Positions 22,683-30,386 of a stretch of 64,000 nucleotides of DNA are shown here, piece by piece. Where the stretch lies: positions 25,855 to 89,854 of the forward strand of contig NZ_BBJS01000046.1 of assembly GCF_000739895.2 (NCBI RefSeq), read 5' to 3'. Each line of letters opens with the position of its first letter. The first letter of the stretch is position 1. This DNA comes from Sphingomonas paucimobilis NBRC 13935 (GTDB lineage: Bacteria; Pseudomonadota; Alphaproteobacteria; Sphingomonadales; Sphingomonadaceae). Under the pieces are notes generated by a model, which was given only the letters and a program-made list of their open reading frames with translations, ran no database searches and was not told the origin of the DNA. The translations under genes were made by a program, and so were the position numbers.

Positions 22683-23483
22683 ATGTCTAAATTCGTCGCT
22701 TCCTGCATGGCCGTGGCTTTCGTCGTGGTGACCTGTACCGCCGCGCTGGCCGGGGTTCGCGAAGGGGATGAGCCGTCGCATTATCTGCCTGCCACGGGTC
22801 TCGATCTGCTGGCGGTGCTGCCGCCGGCGCCCAGGCCCGACGATGCGCGCGGTCGTGCCGATCGCCAGATTTTCCGCGAGACGCGCAAGCTGGCCGGTAC
22901 GCCCCGCTGGGTGCTGGCGACCAACGACGTGAAGCTGGACGATGCCGATATGGCACGCGACTTTTCATGTGCGCTGGGCGTTTCGCTGACCCCGCAAAAT
23001 GCGCCGACGACGATCCGGCTGATCGACGCCGCCGGATCGGACACGGCCCGCCAGACCGGCATCGCCAAGAATTATTACAAGCGCCAGCGCCCCTATCTGA
23101 TCGATCGCGGCCCCGTCTGCCAGCCGGCGAGCGAACTCAAGGCCAGCTATGACTATCCGTCGGGTCATACCACGGCGGGCTGGACCTGGGCGATGTTGTT
23201 GGCCGAACTGGCGCCTGACCGCGCGACGCCGATCCTGGCGCGGGGGCGGGCCTTTGGCGAAAGCCGGATCGTGTGCGGCGTCCATAATGCGAGCGCCGTA
23301 GAGGCGGGGCGGCTGTCCGCCACGGTGACGCTGACCGCCTTGTCACAAAACCCCGCCTTCCAGCGCGACCTAGCCACCGCGCGCGCCGAGATCGATGCGC
23401 TGCGTCGCGACCCCGAAGCCCCGCGTCCCGATGCGGCGGAATGCCGGCGCGAGGCGGCCTTGGTGGCGCAGCCCATCTTCTGA
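22683..23483 (+). CDS. Class A acid phosphatase (PAP2) with altered catalytic motif
   Basis: The 266-residue protein has a signal peptide (MSKFVASCMAVAFVVVTCTAALA) and the PAP2 layout of bacterial class A nonspecific acid phosphatases. The motif KNYYKRQRP matches K-x6-RP and YPSGH is intact. The third motif reads SRIVCGVHNASA, where the family expects Asp four residues after the nucleophilic His201. Here position 205 is Ala (GCC at 23295-23297). That Asp normally orients the nucleophile, so activity may be low or lost. The start at 22683 is favoured by GGAG eight bases upstream; an ATG at 22662 is in frame. Confidence 0.88.
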   Translation: MSKFVASCMAVAFVVVTCTAALAGVREGDEPSHYLPATGLDLLAVLPPAPRPDDARGRADRQIFRETRKLAGTPRWVLATNDVKLDDADMARDFSCALGVSLTPQNAPTTIRLIDAAGSDTARQTGIAKNYYKRQRPYLIDRGPVCQPASELKASYDYPSGHTTAGWTWAMLLAELAPDRATPILARGRAFGESRIVCGVHNASAVEAGRLSATVTLTALSQNPAFQRDLATARAEIDALRRDPEAPRPDAAECRREAALVAQPIF

Positions 23484-23577
23484 TCCCGGCGCGGTCCGAA
23501 ACCCGTTTCATGACGGAACTGTCATCCGCCGCACCTGTTGGGGTGGGGCGGGTGGCACTTCGGCAAGGAACGGGTTC

Positions 23578-24567
23578 ATGGTCAAGATTTCGGCATCGCG
23601 TCGCGATATATTGGGTGGCGCGGCGGCGGCTGTCGCCGCGCCTGCCGTGGCGGCGCAATCCTCGGGTCCCTCGGCGACGCCGGTCAACACAATGCAGGAC
23701 CCGACCGGCCGCTATCCCAAGCCGCCTTTCCCGCGCCAGCCTCAGCCTTGGCCCGGGCTTGCCAGCAAGATGCAACCGCTGCCCGATCATGGCGAGAAGA
23801 GCTATCGCGGCTCCGGCCGGCTGATGGGGCGCAAGGCGCTGATCACCGGCGGCGATTCGGGCATCGGCCGTGCCGCCGCCATCGCCTATGCGCGTGAGGG
23901 CGCCGATGTCGCAATCAACTATCTGCCTGCCGAAGAGTCGGACGCGCGCGAGGTCGTCGCGCTGATCCGGGCCGAGGGGCGCAAGGCCGTGGCCATCCCC
24001 GGCGACATTCGCGATCCCGCCTTTTGCCGCAAATTGGTGGCGAATGCGGTGCGCGAACTGGGCGGTCTCGACATTCTGGTCAACAATGCCGGGCGCCAGC
24101 AATCGGTCGACAACCTTGCCGAGCTGGACGATGCCGCCTTCGACTGGACGATGAAGACCAATATCTATGCGCCCTTCTGGATCACCAAGGCGGCGCTGCC
24201 GCATCTGAAGCCGGGATCGGCGATCATCATCACCGCTTCGGTCCAGGCGTTTCAGCCCTCGGGCAATTTGTTCGACTATGCGCAGACCAAGGCGGCCAAT
24301 GTCGCCTTCGCCAAGTCGCTGGCCAAGCAGCTCGGCCCCAAGGGCATTCGCGTCAATGCGGTCGCGCCGGGGCCGTTCTGGACGCCGCTGCAGCCCTCGG
24401 GTGGGCAGCCGGTCGATGCCGTCGCCAGCTTCGGCGAGAACACGCCGCTGGGGCGGCCCGGCCAGCCGGCCGAACTGGCCGCCACCTATGTCACGCTGGC
24501 CGCGCCCGAGCAGAGTTATGCCACCGGCCAGGTCTTTGGCGCATCGGGCGGAACCGGGGTCGGCTGA
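23578..24567 (+). CDS. SDR family oxidoreductase with Tat-like leader
   Basis: The 329-residue protein is a short-chain dehydrogenase/reductase of the YghA/glucose-dehydrogenase-like type. It carries the NAD(P) loop ITGGDSGIGRAA near residue 90, VNNAGRQ, a catalytic Ser in TASVQAF and YAQTK as the active pair. A twin-arginine-like leader (SRRDILGGAAAAVAAPAVAAQ) precedes a proline-rich linker, so export to the periplasm is suggested, as seen in related sphingomonad proteins. The start at 23578 has AAGGA nine bases upstream. The substrate cannot be told from sequence. Confidence 0.88.
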   Translation: MVKISASRRDILGGAAAAVAAPAVAAQSSGPSATPVNTMQDPTGRYPKPPFPRQPQPWPGLASKMQPLPDHGEKSYRGSGRLMGRKALITGGDSGIGRAAAIAYAREGADVAINYLPAEESDAREVVALIRAEGRKAVAIPGDIRDPAFCRKLVANAVRELGGLDILVNNAGRQQSVDNLAELDDAAFDWTMKTNIYAPFWITKAALPHLKPGSAIIITASVQAFQPSGNLFDYAQTKAANVAFAKSLAKQLGPKGIRVNAVAPGPFWTPLQPSGGQPVDAVASFGENTPLGRPGQPAELAATYVTLAAPEQSYATGQVFGASGGTGVG

Positions 24568-24674
24568 CCCATTTGCGCACGCTCTTCCCGCCCGTTTTTG
24601 CGCGATGCCCTTGACCCGCACGCGCCATTTCGCGCAGTCGCGCAAACCCTATCATGGACGGGCGGGAGAGTGGA

Positions 24675-25574
24675 ATGGTCGAGGCACAGGATCGGATCGT
24701 CGCGGGCGTGGAACTGGGCGGGACGAAGTCGATCGTGCTGATCGGGCGCGGGCGCGACATTCTGGTGTCGGAGCGGCTGCCCACCACGACCCCCGCCGTG
24801 ACTTTGGCGGCGCTTCGCCAGCGTCTGGCCGAATGGCACGAGCAGTATAAGCCCGAAGCGCTGGGCATCGGCAGCTTCGGCCCGATCGCGCTCGACAAGA
24901 CCGGCATGGACTATGGCCATATGCTGGCGACTCCCAAGTCCGGCTGGGCCGGCGCGGACGTGGTCGGCGCGCTGGCCGAGGGTTTTGGCGAGCGCGTGGC
25001 GATCCATACCGATGTGACCGGCGCTGCGCTGGCCGAGGGGCAATGGGGGGCGGCGCGCGGGCTGTCCGATCATGTCTATGTGACGATCGGCACCGGCGTC
25101 GGCATGGGCATCATCGTCAATGGCCAGCCGGTCTCGGGCCGGATGCATCCCGAGGCGGGTCATGTCCGCGTCCGCCGGGTGGCCGGGGATGACTTCGCCG
25201 GCGCCTGCCCCTTTCACGGCGATTGCCTGGAGGGGCTGGTGGCCGGTCCCGCCATCGCCGCGCGCACGGGCAAGCCGGCGCAGGAGTTGGCGGCGGATAA
25301 CCCCGCCTGGACCTTCGTCGCCGATGCGCTGGCGGAGAGCTTTGCCGGCCTGTTCCTGACGCTGGCGTGCGGACGGATCGTCATCGGCGGCGGCGTCGGT
25401 GTCGGCCAGCCGCATCTGCTCGACATGGTGCGCCACGCGACGGTCGAGAAGCTGTCGGGCTATCTGCCCTTCGTGGATGCGGCGCAGGTCGCCAACCGCA
25501 TCGTCCATGCCCAGCTGGGCGACCAGGCGGGCCCGCTCGGCACGCTGGCCCTGGCGCGTAGCGTATTGGACTGA
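24675..25574 (+). CDS. ROK family sugar kinase, probable fructokinase
   Basis: The 299-residue protein is a ROK-family kinase that would phosphorylate a hexose in the cytoplasm. It shows the ATP loop GVELGGTKS at the N-terminus, TDVTGAALAEG with the catalytic Asp, and the zinc motif GACPFHGDCLEGL. The last matches the bacterial fructokinase subgroup (Bacillus YdhR-like). The start at 24675 has GGGAGAGTGGA directly upstream; an in-frame ATG at 24654 is less well placed. It stands alone, far from the fru operon, and the exact sugar is inferred. Confidence 0.87.
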   Translation: MVEAQDRIVAGVELGGTKSIVLIGRGRDILVSERLPTTTPAVTLAALRQRLAEWHEQYKPEALGIGSFGPIALDKTGMDYGHMLATPKSGWAGADVVGALAEGFGERVAIHTDVTGAALAEGQWGAARGLSDHVYVTIGTGVGMGIIVNGQPVSGRMHPEAGHVRVRRVAGDDFAGACPFHGDCLEGLVAGPAIAARTGKPAQELAADNPAWTFVADALAESFAGLFLTLACGRIVIGGGVGVGQPHLLDMVRHATVEKLSGYLPFVDAAQVANRIVHAQLGDQAGPLGTLALARSVLD

Positions 25575-25644
25575 TCCCCTTTTCCTCCCCCGGTCAGTGG
25601 GAGGAAGAGTGATCGATCGCCCCCAACAAAAGCCTGTCCTACAG

Positions 25645-25661
25645 CGAACCTATATGGTTCG
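25645..25661. promoter_or_regulatory. Palindrome upstream of lysis cassette
   Basis: CGAACC and GGTTCG flank TATAT, 25 bp before the endolysin start. The core reads GAAC-N7-GTTC. Alphaproteobacterial LexA sites are GTTC-N7-GTTC direct repeats, so the half-site and spacing are similar but the orientation differs. It could be an operator or a leader hairpin. Confidence 0.5.
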
Positions 25662-25686
25662 TATCGCCCATCACAGGGAGGGCAAA

Positions 25687-26244
25687 ATGGGGCAGGGGGA
25701 CGAAGTGAACGTGGACGCGCTGATCGCGCAGGTGATCGCGCGCGAGGGGGATTATAGCGATCATCCCGCCGACCGGCGCGGAGCGACGAGGTTCGGCATC
25801 ACCGAGGCGGTGGCGCGCGCCGATGGCTATGCCGGGGCGATGCGCCGATTGCCGCTGGCACGGGCGGAGGCGATCTATCGCCGGCTCTATTGGTCCGCGC
25901 CGGGATGGGATCGCGTCGCCGCGCACGCGCCCCGGCTGGCGGAGGAACTGTTCGACACAGGCGTGAATATGGGGCCGGGGGTGGCGGCGAGCTTCTTGCA
26001 GCGCGCGCTCAACGCGCTCAATCGCGGTGGTGGTGATTATCCCGATCTGGCGGTCGATGGCCGGATCGGCCTGGCGACGCTCGCCGCGCTCGGCGCCTTC
26101 CTGCAGCATCGCGGGCGGGCGGGTGAGACCGTGCTGCTCAAAGCCGTCGAGGCGTTGCAGGGGGAACGCTATCTGACGCTGGCCGAACGGCGGCCCGCCA
26201 ATGAGGCGTTCCTCTATGGCTGGCTGGCGGATCGCCTGTCATGA
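25687..26244 (+). CDS. GH108 peptidoglycan hydrolase (GTA-type endolysin)
   Basis: The 185-residue protein is a glycoside hydrolase family 108 N-acetylmuramidase. The catalytic Glu20 sits in AREGDYSDHP, and TRFGIT, LYWSAPGWDRV and LFDTGVNMGPGVAASFLQRALN follow the family pattern. A peptidoglycan-binding part (DGRIGLATLAAL) is present. The start at 25687 has GGGAGGG seven bases upstream. It overlaps the next gene, a 3TM holin, by four bases. In Rhodobacter capsulatus a like endolysin/holin pair lyses cells to release gene transfer agent; that role here is inferred. There is no signal peptide, which fits a holin-dependent enzyme. Confidence 0.88.
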   Translation: MGQGDEVNVDALIAQVIAREGDYSDHPADRRGATRFGITEAVARADGYAGAMRRLPLARAEAIYRRLYWSAPGWDRVAAHAPRLAEELFDTGVNMGPGVAASFLQRALNALNRGGGDYPDLAVDGRIGLATLAALGAFLQHRGRAGETVLLKAVEALQGERYLTLAERRPANEAFLYGWLADRLS

Positions 26245-26525
26245 GCGCGGGGGAGGCGATGGCGCAGGGCGAGGCCGACCCGAACGACCGCTGGACCCGA
26301 CGGGCGCGGCCGACCTTTCTCTATGTCATGTATCTGCTGCTGCTGTGGAGCATCCCGATGGGGCTGCTCGCGGGGGTGCGGCCGGCGATGGCGGCGGCAA
26401 TGATCCGGGGGATGGCGCAATATCTGTCCGCCATCCCAGAGCCGCTCTACGCGCTCTTCGGCACCGGCTATCTGGGCTATACGGTCGCGCGGGAATGGGG
26501 GAAGCGCCCCCGTCCGCCTCAGTAG
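26241..26525 (+). CDS. 3TM holin of gene-transfer-agent type
   Basis: The 94-residue protein has a charged N-terminus and then RRARPTFLYVMYLLLLWSIP, a first membrane segment headed by the conserved Arg-Pro. A second hydrophobic stretch (about residues 48-65) and a third around LYALFGTGYLGYTVARE follow, and the C-terminus is basic. This layout matches the GTA_holin_3TM family. Its start overlaps the endolysin stop, so the two form a lysis cassette. No other phage or GTA gene is nearby, as in genomes where GTA lysis genes are unlinked to the capsid cluster. It overlaps the convergent protease-like gene by seven bases. Confidence 0.82.
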   Translation: MSAGEAMAQGEADPNDRWTRRARPTFLYVMYLLLLWSIPMGLLAGVRPAMAAAMIRGMAQYLSAIPEPLYALFGTGYLGYTVAREWGKRPRPPQ

Positions 26526-27763
26526 AAGCGGGCGAGGGTGAGGGTGCGTTCCTGGCCGTCGCACATGCGCAGGCGGATGACAGTGCCCGGCTTGCCGACG
26601 GTCCAGCGCGCCATCGGGCTGTCGACATAATCCTTCGGGATCGGCTGTCCATCGATCGCGCAGATCGTGTCACCTTCGTGCCAGCCCGCCTTGTCCGCTG
26701 GCCCGCCGCGCATGACGTGGAGCACGCGCAACCGGTCGCCGCCGACGCCCATCAACAGCCCGGCGGTGGATCGCAACGCGGGTTGGTTGGCGTCGGGGCC
26801 AGGGGCGAGCACCATGTGTCCCGCGCCGGGGTCGAGCAACACGCGGTAGCGTTGCAGAAAGCCCGATCCCAGCCGCCCGGCGACCCCGACCGATTCGCTG
26901 AAGCCCTTGGCTGGTTCGATCCGCACTTCGACCTCATGCGCGGTTAGCGTGCCGAGCTTCAAGGTCGGTGCGATCGCCAGTTCATTGACCGAGGGGCCGG
27001 CCAGTCCGAAGCCGATCGCGCTCGTCGTGGGCAGCGCGGTCAGCTTGGCCATGCGCCACCCCGCCTGGGTGACGGTTAGCGCCGACCCGTCACCGGTATC
27101 GACGATGATGGGCGACAGTCGCGCCGTGCCCAGTCCGACCACGCTCTCATAGACACGCCGCTCTGCGGAGATGGTCAGCGGCGCGGTCGCCCCCTGGAAG
27201 GGCATCCGGCCCGAGGGGAGCAGGCGGAAGCGCTTGGCATGATAATCGATATCGAGCGCATGGGCCGCGAGCAGGTCGCGGCCGACCAGCAGATCCACCG
27301 GCTTCGCATCGCCGGTCGCCAGGGCTGGGAGGGGCGCGACCGCGACGCCGCCGCCCTTTCGCGTCAGGCCGCCCAGCGACAGGGTGCGCGTCGGCATCCA
27401 GCCGATCGCGACCGCTCCACCGATCGCGCTGGCCTCGCCACCGGGGCGGATGCGCGCGCGGGCCGCGATCGGGGAGTCACGCGACAACAGGGTGAAGCTG
27501 ACCCCGGTGTCGAGGATGGCGGAGGCGCTTTGCCCGTCGATCGTCATGGCGAAGCGGATCTGATTGCCCGGCGTCAACTGAAACGGAATCCAGCGCGCCT
27601 CGGTATCGGGGGCAAGTATTGCCACCCCCGGATCGCGTGCGGCGGCGGCGACCACATCCTCGGCACCGTCGGCGCTCGCGGCCGCCTCATGATGCGCACG
27701 GGGGGCGATCATCGCGGCGGTCAGCAACAGAGGGACGGGGAGCAGATAAAGCAAACGACGCAT
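26519..27763 (-). CDS. Exported retropepsin-like aspartyl protease with PDZ domain
   Basis: The 414-residue protein starts with a hydrophobic leader (MRRLLYLLPVPLLLTAAMIA). It has two retropepsin-like halves: the first with ILDTGVSFTLL and the second with IIVDTGDGSALT, each holding the Asp-Thr-Gly signature. A C-terminal PDZ-like domain (VMRGGPADKAGWHEGDTI) follows. It probably acts in the periplasm. The combination of paired aspartyl protease domain and PDZ is known in proteobacterial proteins of unknown physiological role. Its 3' end overlaps the holin gene. The start at 27763 places the signal peptide first; longer frames upstream have no such leader. Confidence 0.82.
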   Translation of the reverse strand: MRRLLYLLPVPLLLTAAMIAPRAHHEAAASADGAEDVVAAAARDPGVAILAPDTEARWIPFQLTPGNQIRFAMTIDGQSASAILDTGVSFTLLSRDSPIAARARIRPGGEASAIGGAVAIGWMPTRTLSLGGLTRKGGGVAVAPLPALATGDAKPVDLLVGRDLLAAHALDIDYHAKRFRLLPSGRMPFQGATAPLTISAERRVYESVVGLGTARLSPIIVDTGDGSALTVTQAGWRMAKLTALPTTSAIGFGLAGPSVNELAIAPTLKLGTLTAHEVEVRIEPAKGFSESVGVAGRLGSGFLQRYRVLLDPGAGHMVLAPGPDANQPALRSTAGLLMGVGGDRLRVLHVMRGGPADKAGWHEGDTICAIDGQPIPKDYVDSPMARWTVGKPGTVIRLRMCDGQERTLTLARFY

Positions 27764-28042
27764 CACGCCCCAACGCCTAGCCCAGCCAGAGGCTGCGCGC
27801 GCGGGAAATCGCCAGGCAAGCCATCTACCGATCGCAGGGGATGATTGTAAAATCGGCCACTCGCGCCCTCCATGCTCCAGCCCGGCGGAGGCCGGGGTCC
27901 AGTTACGGAACGATTGGAGCGACATACCGGCTGTACCCCCGATGGTGTAGGGGGCGGCAAGCATCGCCTTTTAAGCGAGGAATTGGCTTGGGGTGAACCA
28001 CCCGCACCCTGTCGGCGTTCGTCATGCGATGGGGAGACGGGA
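27764..28042. other. Intergenic region without recognised gene
   Basis: This 279-bp stretch between divergent genes holds a short GC-rich hairpin (CCCGGCGGAGGCCGGG near 27885-27900). No convincing coding frame was seen. It must contain the promoters of both flanking units, but none was clear by eye. Confidence 0.4.
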
Positions 28043-28519
28043 ATGAGCCGACGCATCAGCCGATCGCTCGCATCGGGCGAGTTGCATTATGCGACACAGG
28101 TCTTCGGCGCCGCGCTCGATTTTGGCCGCGTGAAAATCCACAACCGACGCGCCTATTTCTTTCAACCGTCCAACACCGCGATCACGCCCAATGGCGAGGT
28201 CTATTTCCCGCCGGCCAGCTACAAGGACGATTTCTCCACGACGATCGGCGATGCGTCATGGTTGATCCACGAACTGACCCATGCCTGGCAATATCAACAG
28301 GGCATGTGGGTGAAGTTGCGGGCGGTGTTCAACCGCAACTATCATTATGGCGATCTGTCGCGATCGCGCCGGCCCTTCCTATCCTATGGCATCGAGGCGC
28401 AGGCTTCGATCGTCACCGACTATTTCCTGCTCGCCCATCATCGAAAGCCGCAGCACGGCAGCGGGGCGTTTCAGGATTATGTCGACGTCATCCCCTTCGC
28501 CATCGGGGAAACGGCATGA
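28043..28519 (+). CDS. vgr-related protein with HExxH motif
   Basis: The 158-residue protein resembles the small family labelled vgr-related in sphingomonads, which is not VgrG itself. The sequence LIHELTHAWQYQQG holds a zinc-protease-like HELTH motif at residues 76-80. No signal peptide or membrane segment is seen. A zinc-dependent hydrolase role is possible but unproven, since similar motifs occur in domains of toxin-related proteins. GGAGACGG lies just before the ATG at 28043. It overlaps a small membrane protein gene by four bases (ATGA), so the pair is likely co-expressed. Confidence 0.7.
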   Translation: MSRRISRSLASGELHYATQVFGAALDFGRVKIHNRRAYFFQPSNTAITPNGEVYFPPASYKDDFSTTIGDASWLIHELTHAWQYQQGMWVKLRAVFNRNYHYGDLSRSRRPFLSYGIEAQASIVTDYFLLAHHRKPQHGSGAFQDYVDVIPFAIGETA

Positions 28520-28746
28520 AGCGCATCCTTGTCGCGTTGCTCGAAAGCATGTTGACCGCCCTCTATTGGTGGATGGTCGCGACCTTCTCCTTCGGGCTGT
28601 TCGGGGGAAGCCGCAATCCGGCGGCCCCGCCGCCCGATCAAGGGGAAATCCTGCTTCAGACGGGGATGAGCGTCACCGTCGCGATCATCTTTTACGCCAT
28701 GCTGTCGCTGCTCTGGCAAAAGGTCGTCCGCCCGCGCCTCCTGTGA
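28516..28746 (+). CDS. Small two-span membrane protein, unknown
   Basis: This 76-residue protein has two hydrophobic stretches (about residues 4-30 and 48-65) joined by a proline-rich loop, and ends in a basic tail. I do not recognise its family. Its start lies within the stop of the vgr-related gene, and the pairing of a putative HExxH protein with a small membrane partner suggests a joint role. It ends 17 bp before the convergent cpaF gene. Confidence 0.6.
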   Translation: MKRILVALLESMLTALYWWMVATFSFGLFGGSRNPAAPPPDQGEILLQTGMSVTVAIIFYAMLSLLWQKVVRPRLL

Positions 28747-28763
28747 CGCTATAAGCGCTTTGC

Positions 28764-30278
28764 CTACAGGCATGCCTCCAGCAGGGCCTGGTCGAACCCG
28801 AACTGCTTGGCCTTGTCCAGCGTATAGGGGCGCAGGCCCGCCGAGCGATATTCGCCGATGATCTTGCCGTCCGATCCTTCATCCAGATAGTGGAAGCTGA
28901 ACAGCTCCTGGGTGATGATCACCGGGCCTTCCATGCCGATCACTTCGGTGATGTTGGTCACGCGGCGGCTGCCGTCGCGCAGGCGCTTGACCTGGATGAC
29001 CATGTCGACCGAGTCGGCGATCTGGCGGCTGATCGCTTCCTTGGGCACCTTGATGTCCGACATCATCACCATATTCTCCATACGCGCCAGCGCCTCGCGC
29101 GGAGAGTTGGAGTGGAGCGTGCACATCGACCCGTCATGGCCGGTGTTCATCGCCGCCAGCATGTCGAAACATTCGCTGCCGCGAATTTCGCCCAGGATGA
29201 TCCGGTCGGGCCGCATACGTAGCGCGTTCTTGACGAGGTCGCGGATGCTGATCTCGCCCTGGCCCTCCAGGTTGGCGGGGCGGGTTTCGAGGGGGAGCCA
29301 GTGCGGCTGCTGCAGGCGAAGCTCGGCCGCGTCCTCGATAGTCAGCACGCGCTCACCCGGGTCGATCATCTTCGATAGGGCGTTGAGCATCGTCGTCTTG
29401 CCCGAGCCCGTGCCGCCGGAAATGACGATGTTGAACCGGCTGGCGCCCGCGATCTTGAGGAGCGTCGCCATGTCGTTGCTCATCGACCCGCCGCCCGCCA
29501 TCATGTCGAGCGTGATCGGCTTGGCCGAGAATTTGCGGATCGAGATGGCGGTGCCGCGCAAGCTGAGCGGCGGCACGATGACGTTGACGCGACTGCCATC
29601 CTTCAGGCGCGCGTCGGCGAGCGGGGTCGTCTGGTCGACGCGGCGGCCGACCGAATTGACGATGCGCTGCGCGACCTGGAACAGATGCTCCTCGTCGCGG
29701 AAGCGGATATGCGCGAGTTCGAGCTTGCCCTTGCGCTCGACATAGGTCTGCTCGGGCCCATTGACCATGATGTCGGTGACATCGGCATCGGCCAGCAATT
29801 CCTCGAGCGGGCCGAGCCCCAGCAACTCGTCGACCAGCACCTTTTCCAGCGCGAATTGCTCGCGCCGGTTGAGCGTCAGCTTCAGCTCGGCCAGCACCTC
29901 GCCGATGATCGGGCGGAATTCCTCGGCCAGTTCGTCCTTGCCCAGCGTCGCCGCCGCTTCGGGATCGACGCGTTCGAGCAGGCGGGGGAGAACCTGTTCC
30001 TTGATCCGGTGGATCGATGCCTCGAACCCTTCGTTGCGCGCCGGGCTGGGGTCGACCGCCGCGGCCTGGCGTTCGGCCAGCCGCTGCATCGCATCGACCG
30101 TCTCGGCGGGCGCTGGGGTCGCCAGACTGCTCAGCGGCGGAAACTGGCCACCGCCTTGCGGAGCCTCGGTTTCGGGGCGCGGGGTGGGGCCGGGGCCGTG
30201 CATCGGCCGCGCCACGCCAAAGGCCGGTCGGCCCCCCGGTGCGCTTCCCAAACCCTGACGGCGACCGAACGCATTCAT
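28764..30278 (-). CDS. cpaF: CpaF/TadA-type secretion ATPase
   Basis: CpaF is the ATPase that powers Tad/Flp pilus assembly at the inner membrane. The 504-residue protein has a low-complexity N-terminal 90 residues, then the VirB11-like fold. The Walker A motif is GGTGSGKTTM (Lys294), TIEDAAELRLQQ follows, and GEIRGSECFDML is the Walker B region. HDGSMCTLHSNSPREAL is typical of CpaF. No other cpa/tad gene is adjacent here, which is unusual because cpaF normally sits in the pilus operon. The start at 30278 (MNAFGRRQ) is preferred over upstream in-frame ATGs. Confidence 0.92.
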   Translation of the reverse strand: MNAFGRRQGLGSAPGGRPAFGVARPMHGPGPTPRPETEAPQGGGQFPPLSSLATPAPAETVDAMQRLAERQAAAVDPSPARNEGFEASIHRIKEQVLPRLLERVDPEAAATLGKDELAEEFRPIIGEVLAELKLTLNRREQFALEKVLVDELLGLGPLEELLADADVTDIMVNGPEQTYVERKGKLELAHIRFRDEEHLFQVAQRIVNSVGRRVDQTTPLADARLKDGSRVNVIVPPLSLRGTAISIRKFSAKPITLDMMAGGGSMSNDMATLLKIAGASRFNIVISGGTGSGKTTMLNALSKMIDPGERVLTIEDAAELRLQQPHWLPLETRPANLEGQGEISIRDLVKNALRMRPDRIILGEIRGSECFDMLAAMNTGHDGSMCTLHSNSPREALARMENMVMMSDIKVPKEAISRQIADSVDMVIQVKRLRDGSRRVTNITEVIGMEGPVIITQELFSFHYLDEGSDGKIIGEYRSAGLRPYTLDKAKQFGFDQALLEACL

Positions 30279-30386
30279 CCCGCAATTCCCCATGGCATAG
30301 CGCGTCGGCATAAATGGCAAGATTTACCATATGCCTAACCGAACGCGGTTGCCGTTGCCCAAAGTGGCGGGATATGGCGGCCGGCG

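Noticed and set aside
25645..25661. Calling the palindrome a LexA box
   Set aside because: Alphaproteobacterial LexA sites are direct repeats GTTC-N7-GTTC; this one is inverted, so only a similarity is noted.
25687..26525. Prophage remnant
   Set aside because: No capsid, tail, integrase or att sites around; the pair fits a GTA-type lysis cassette better.
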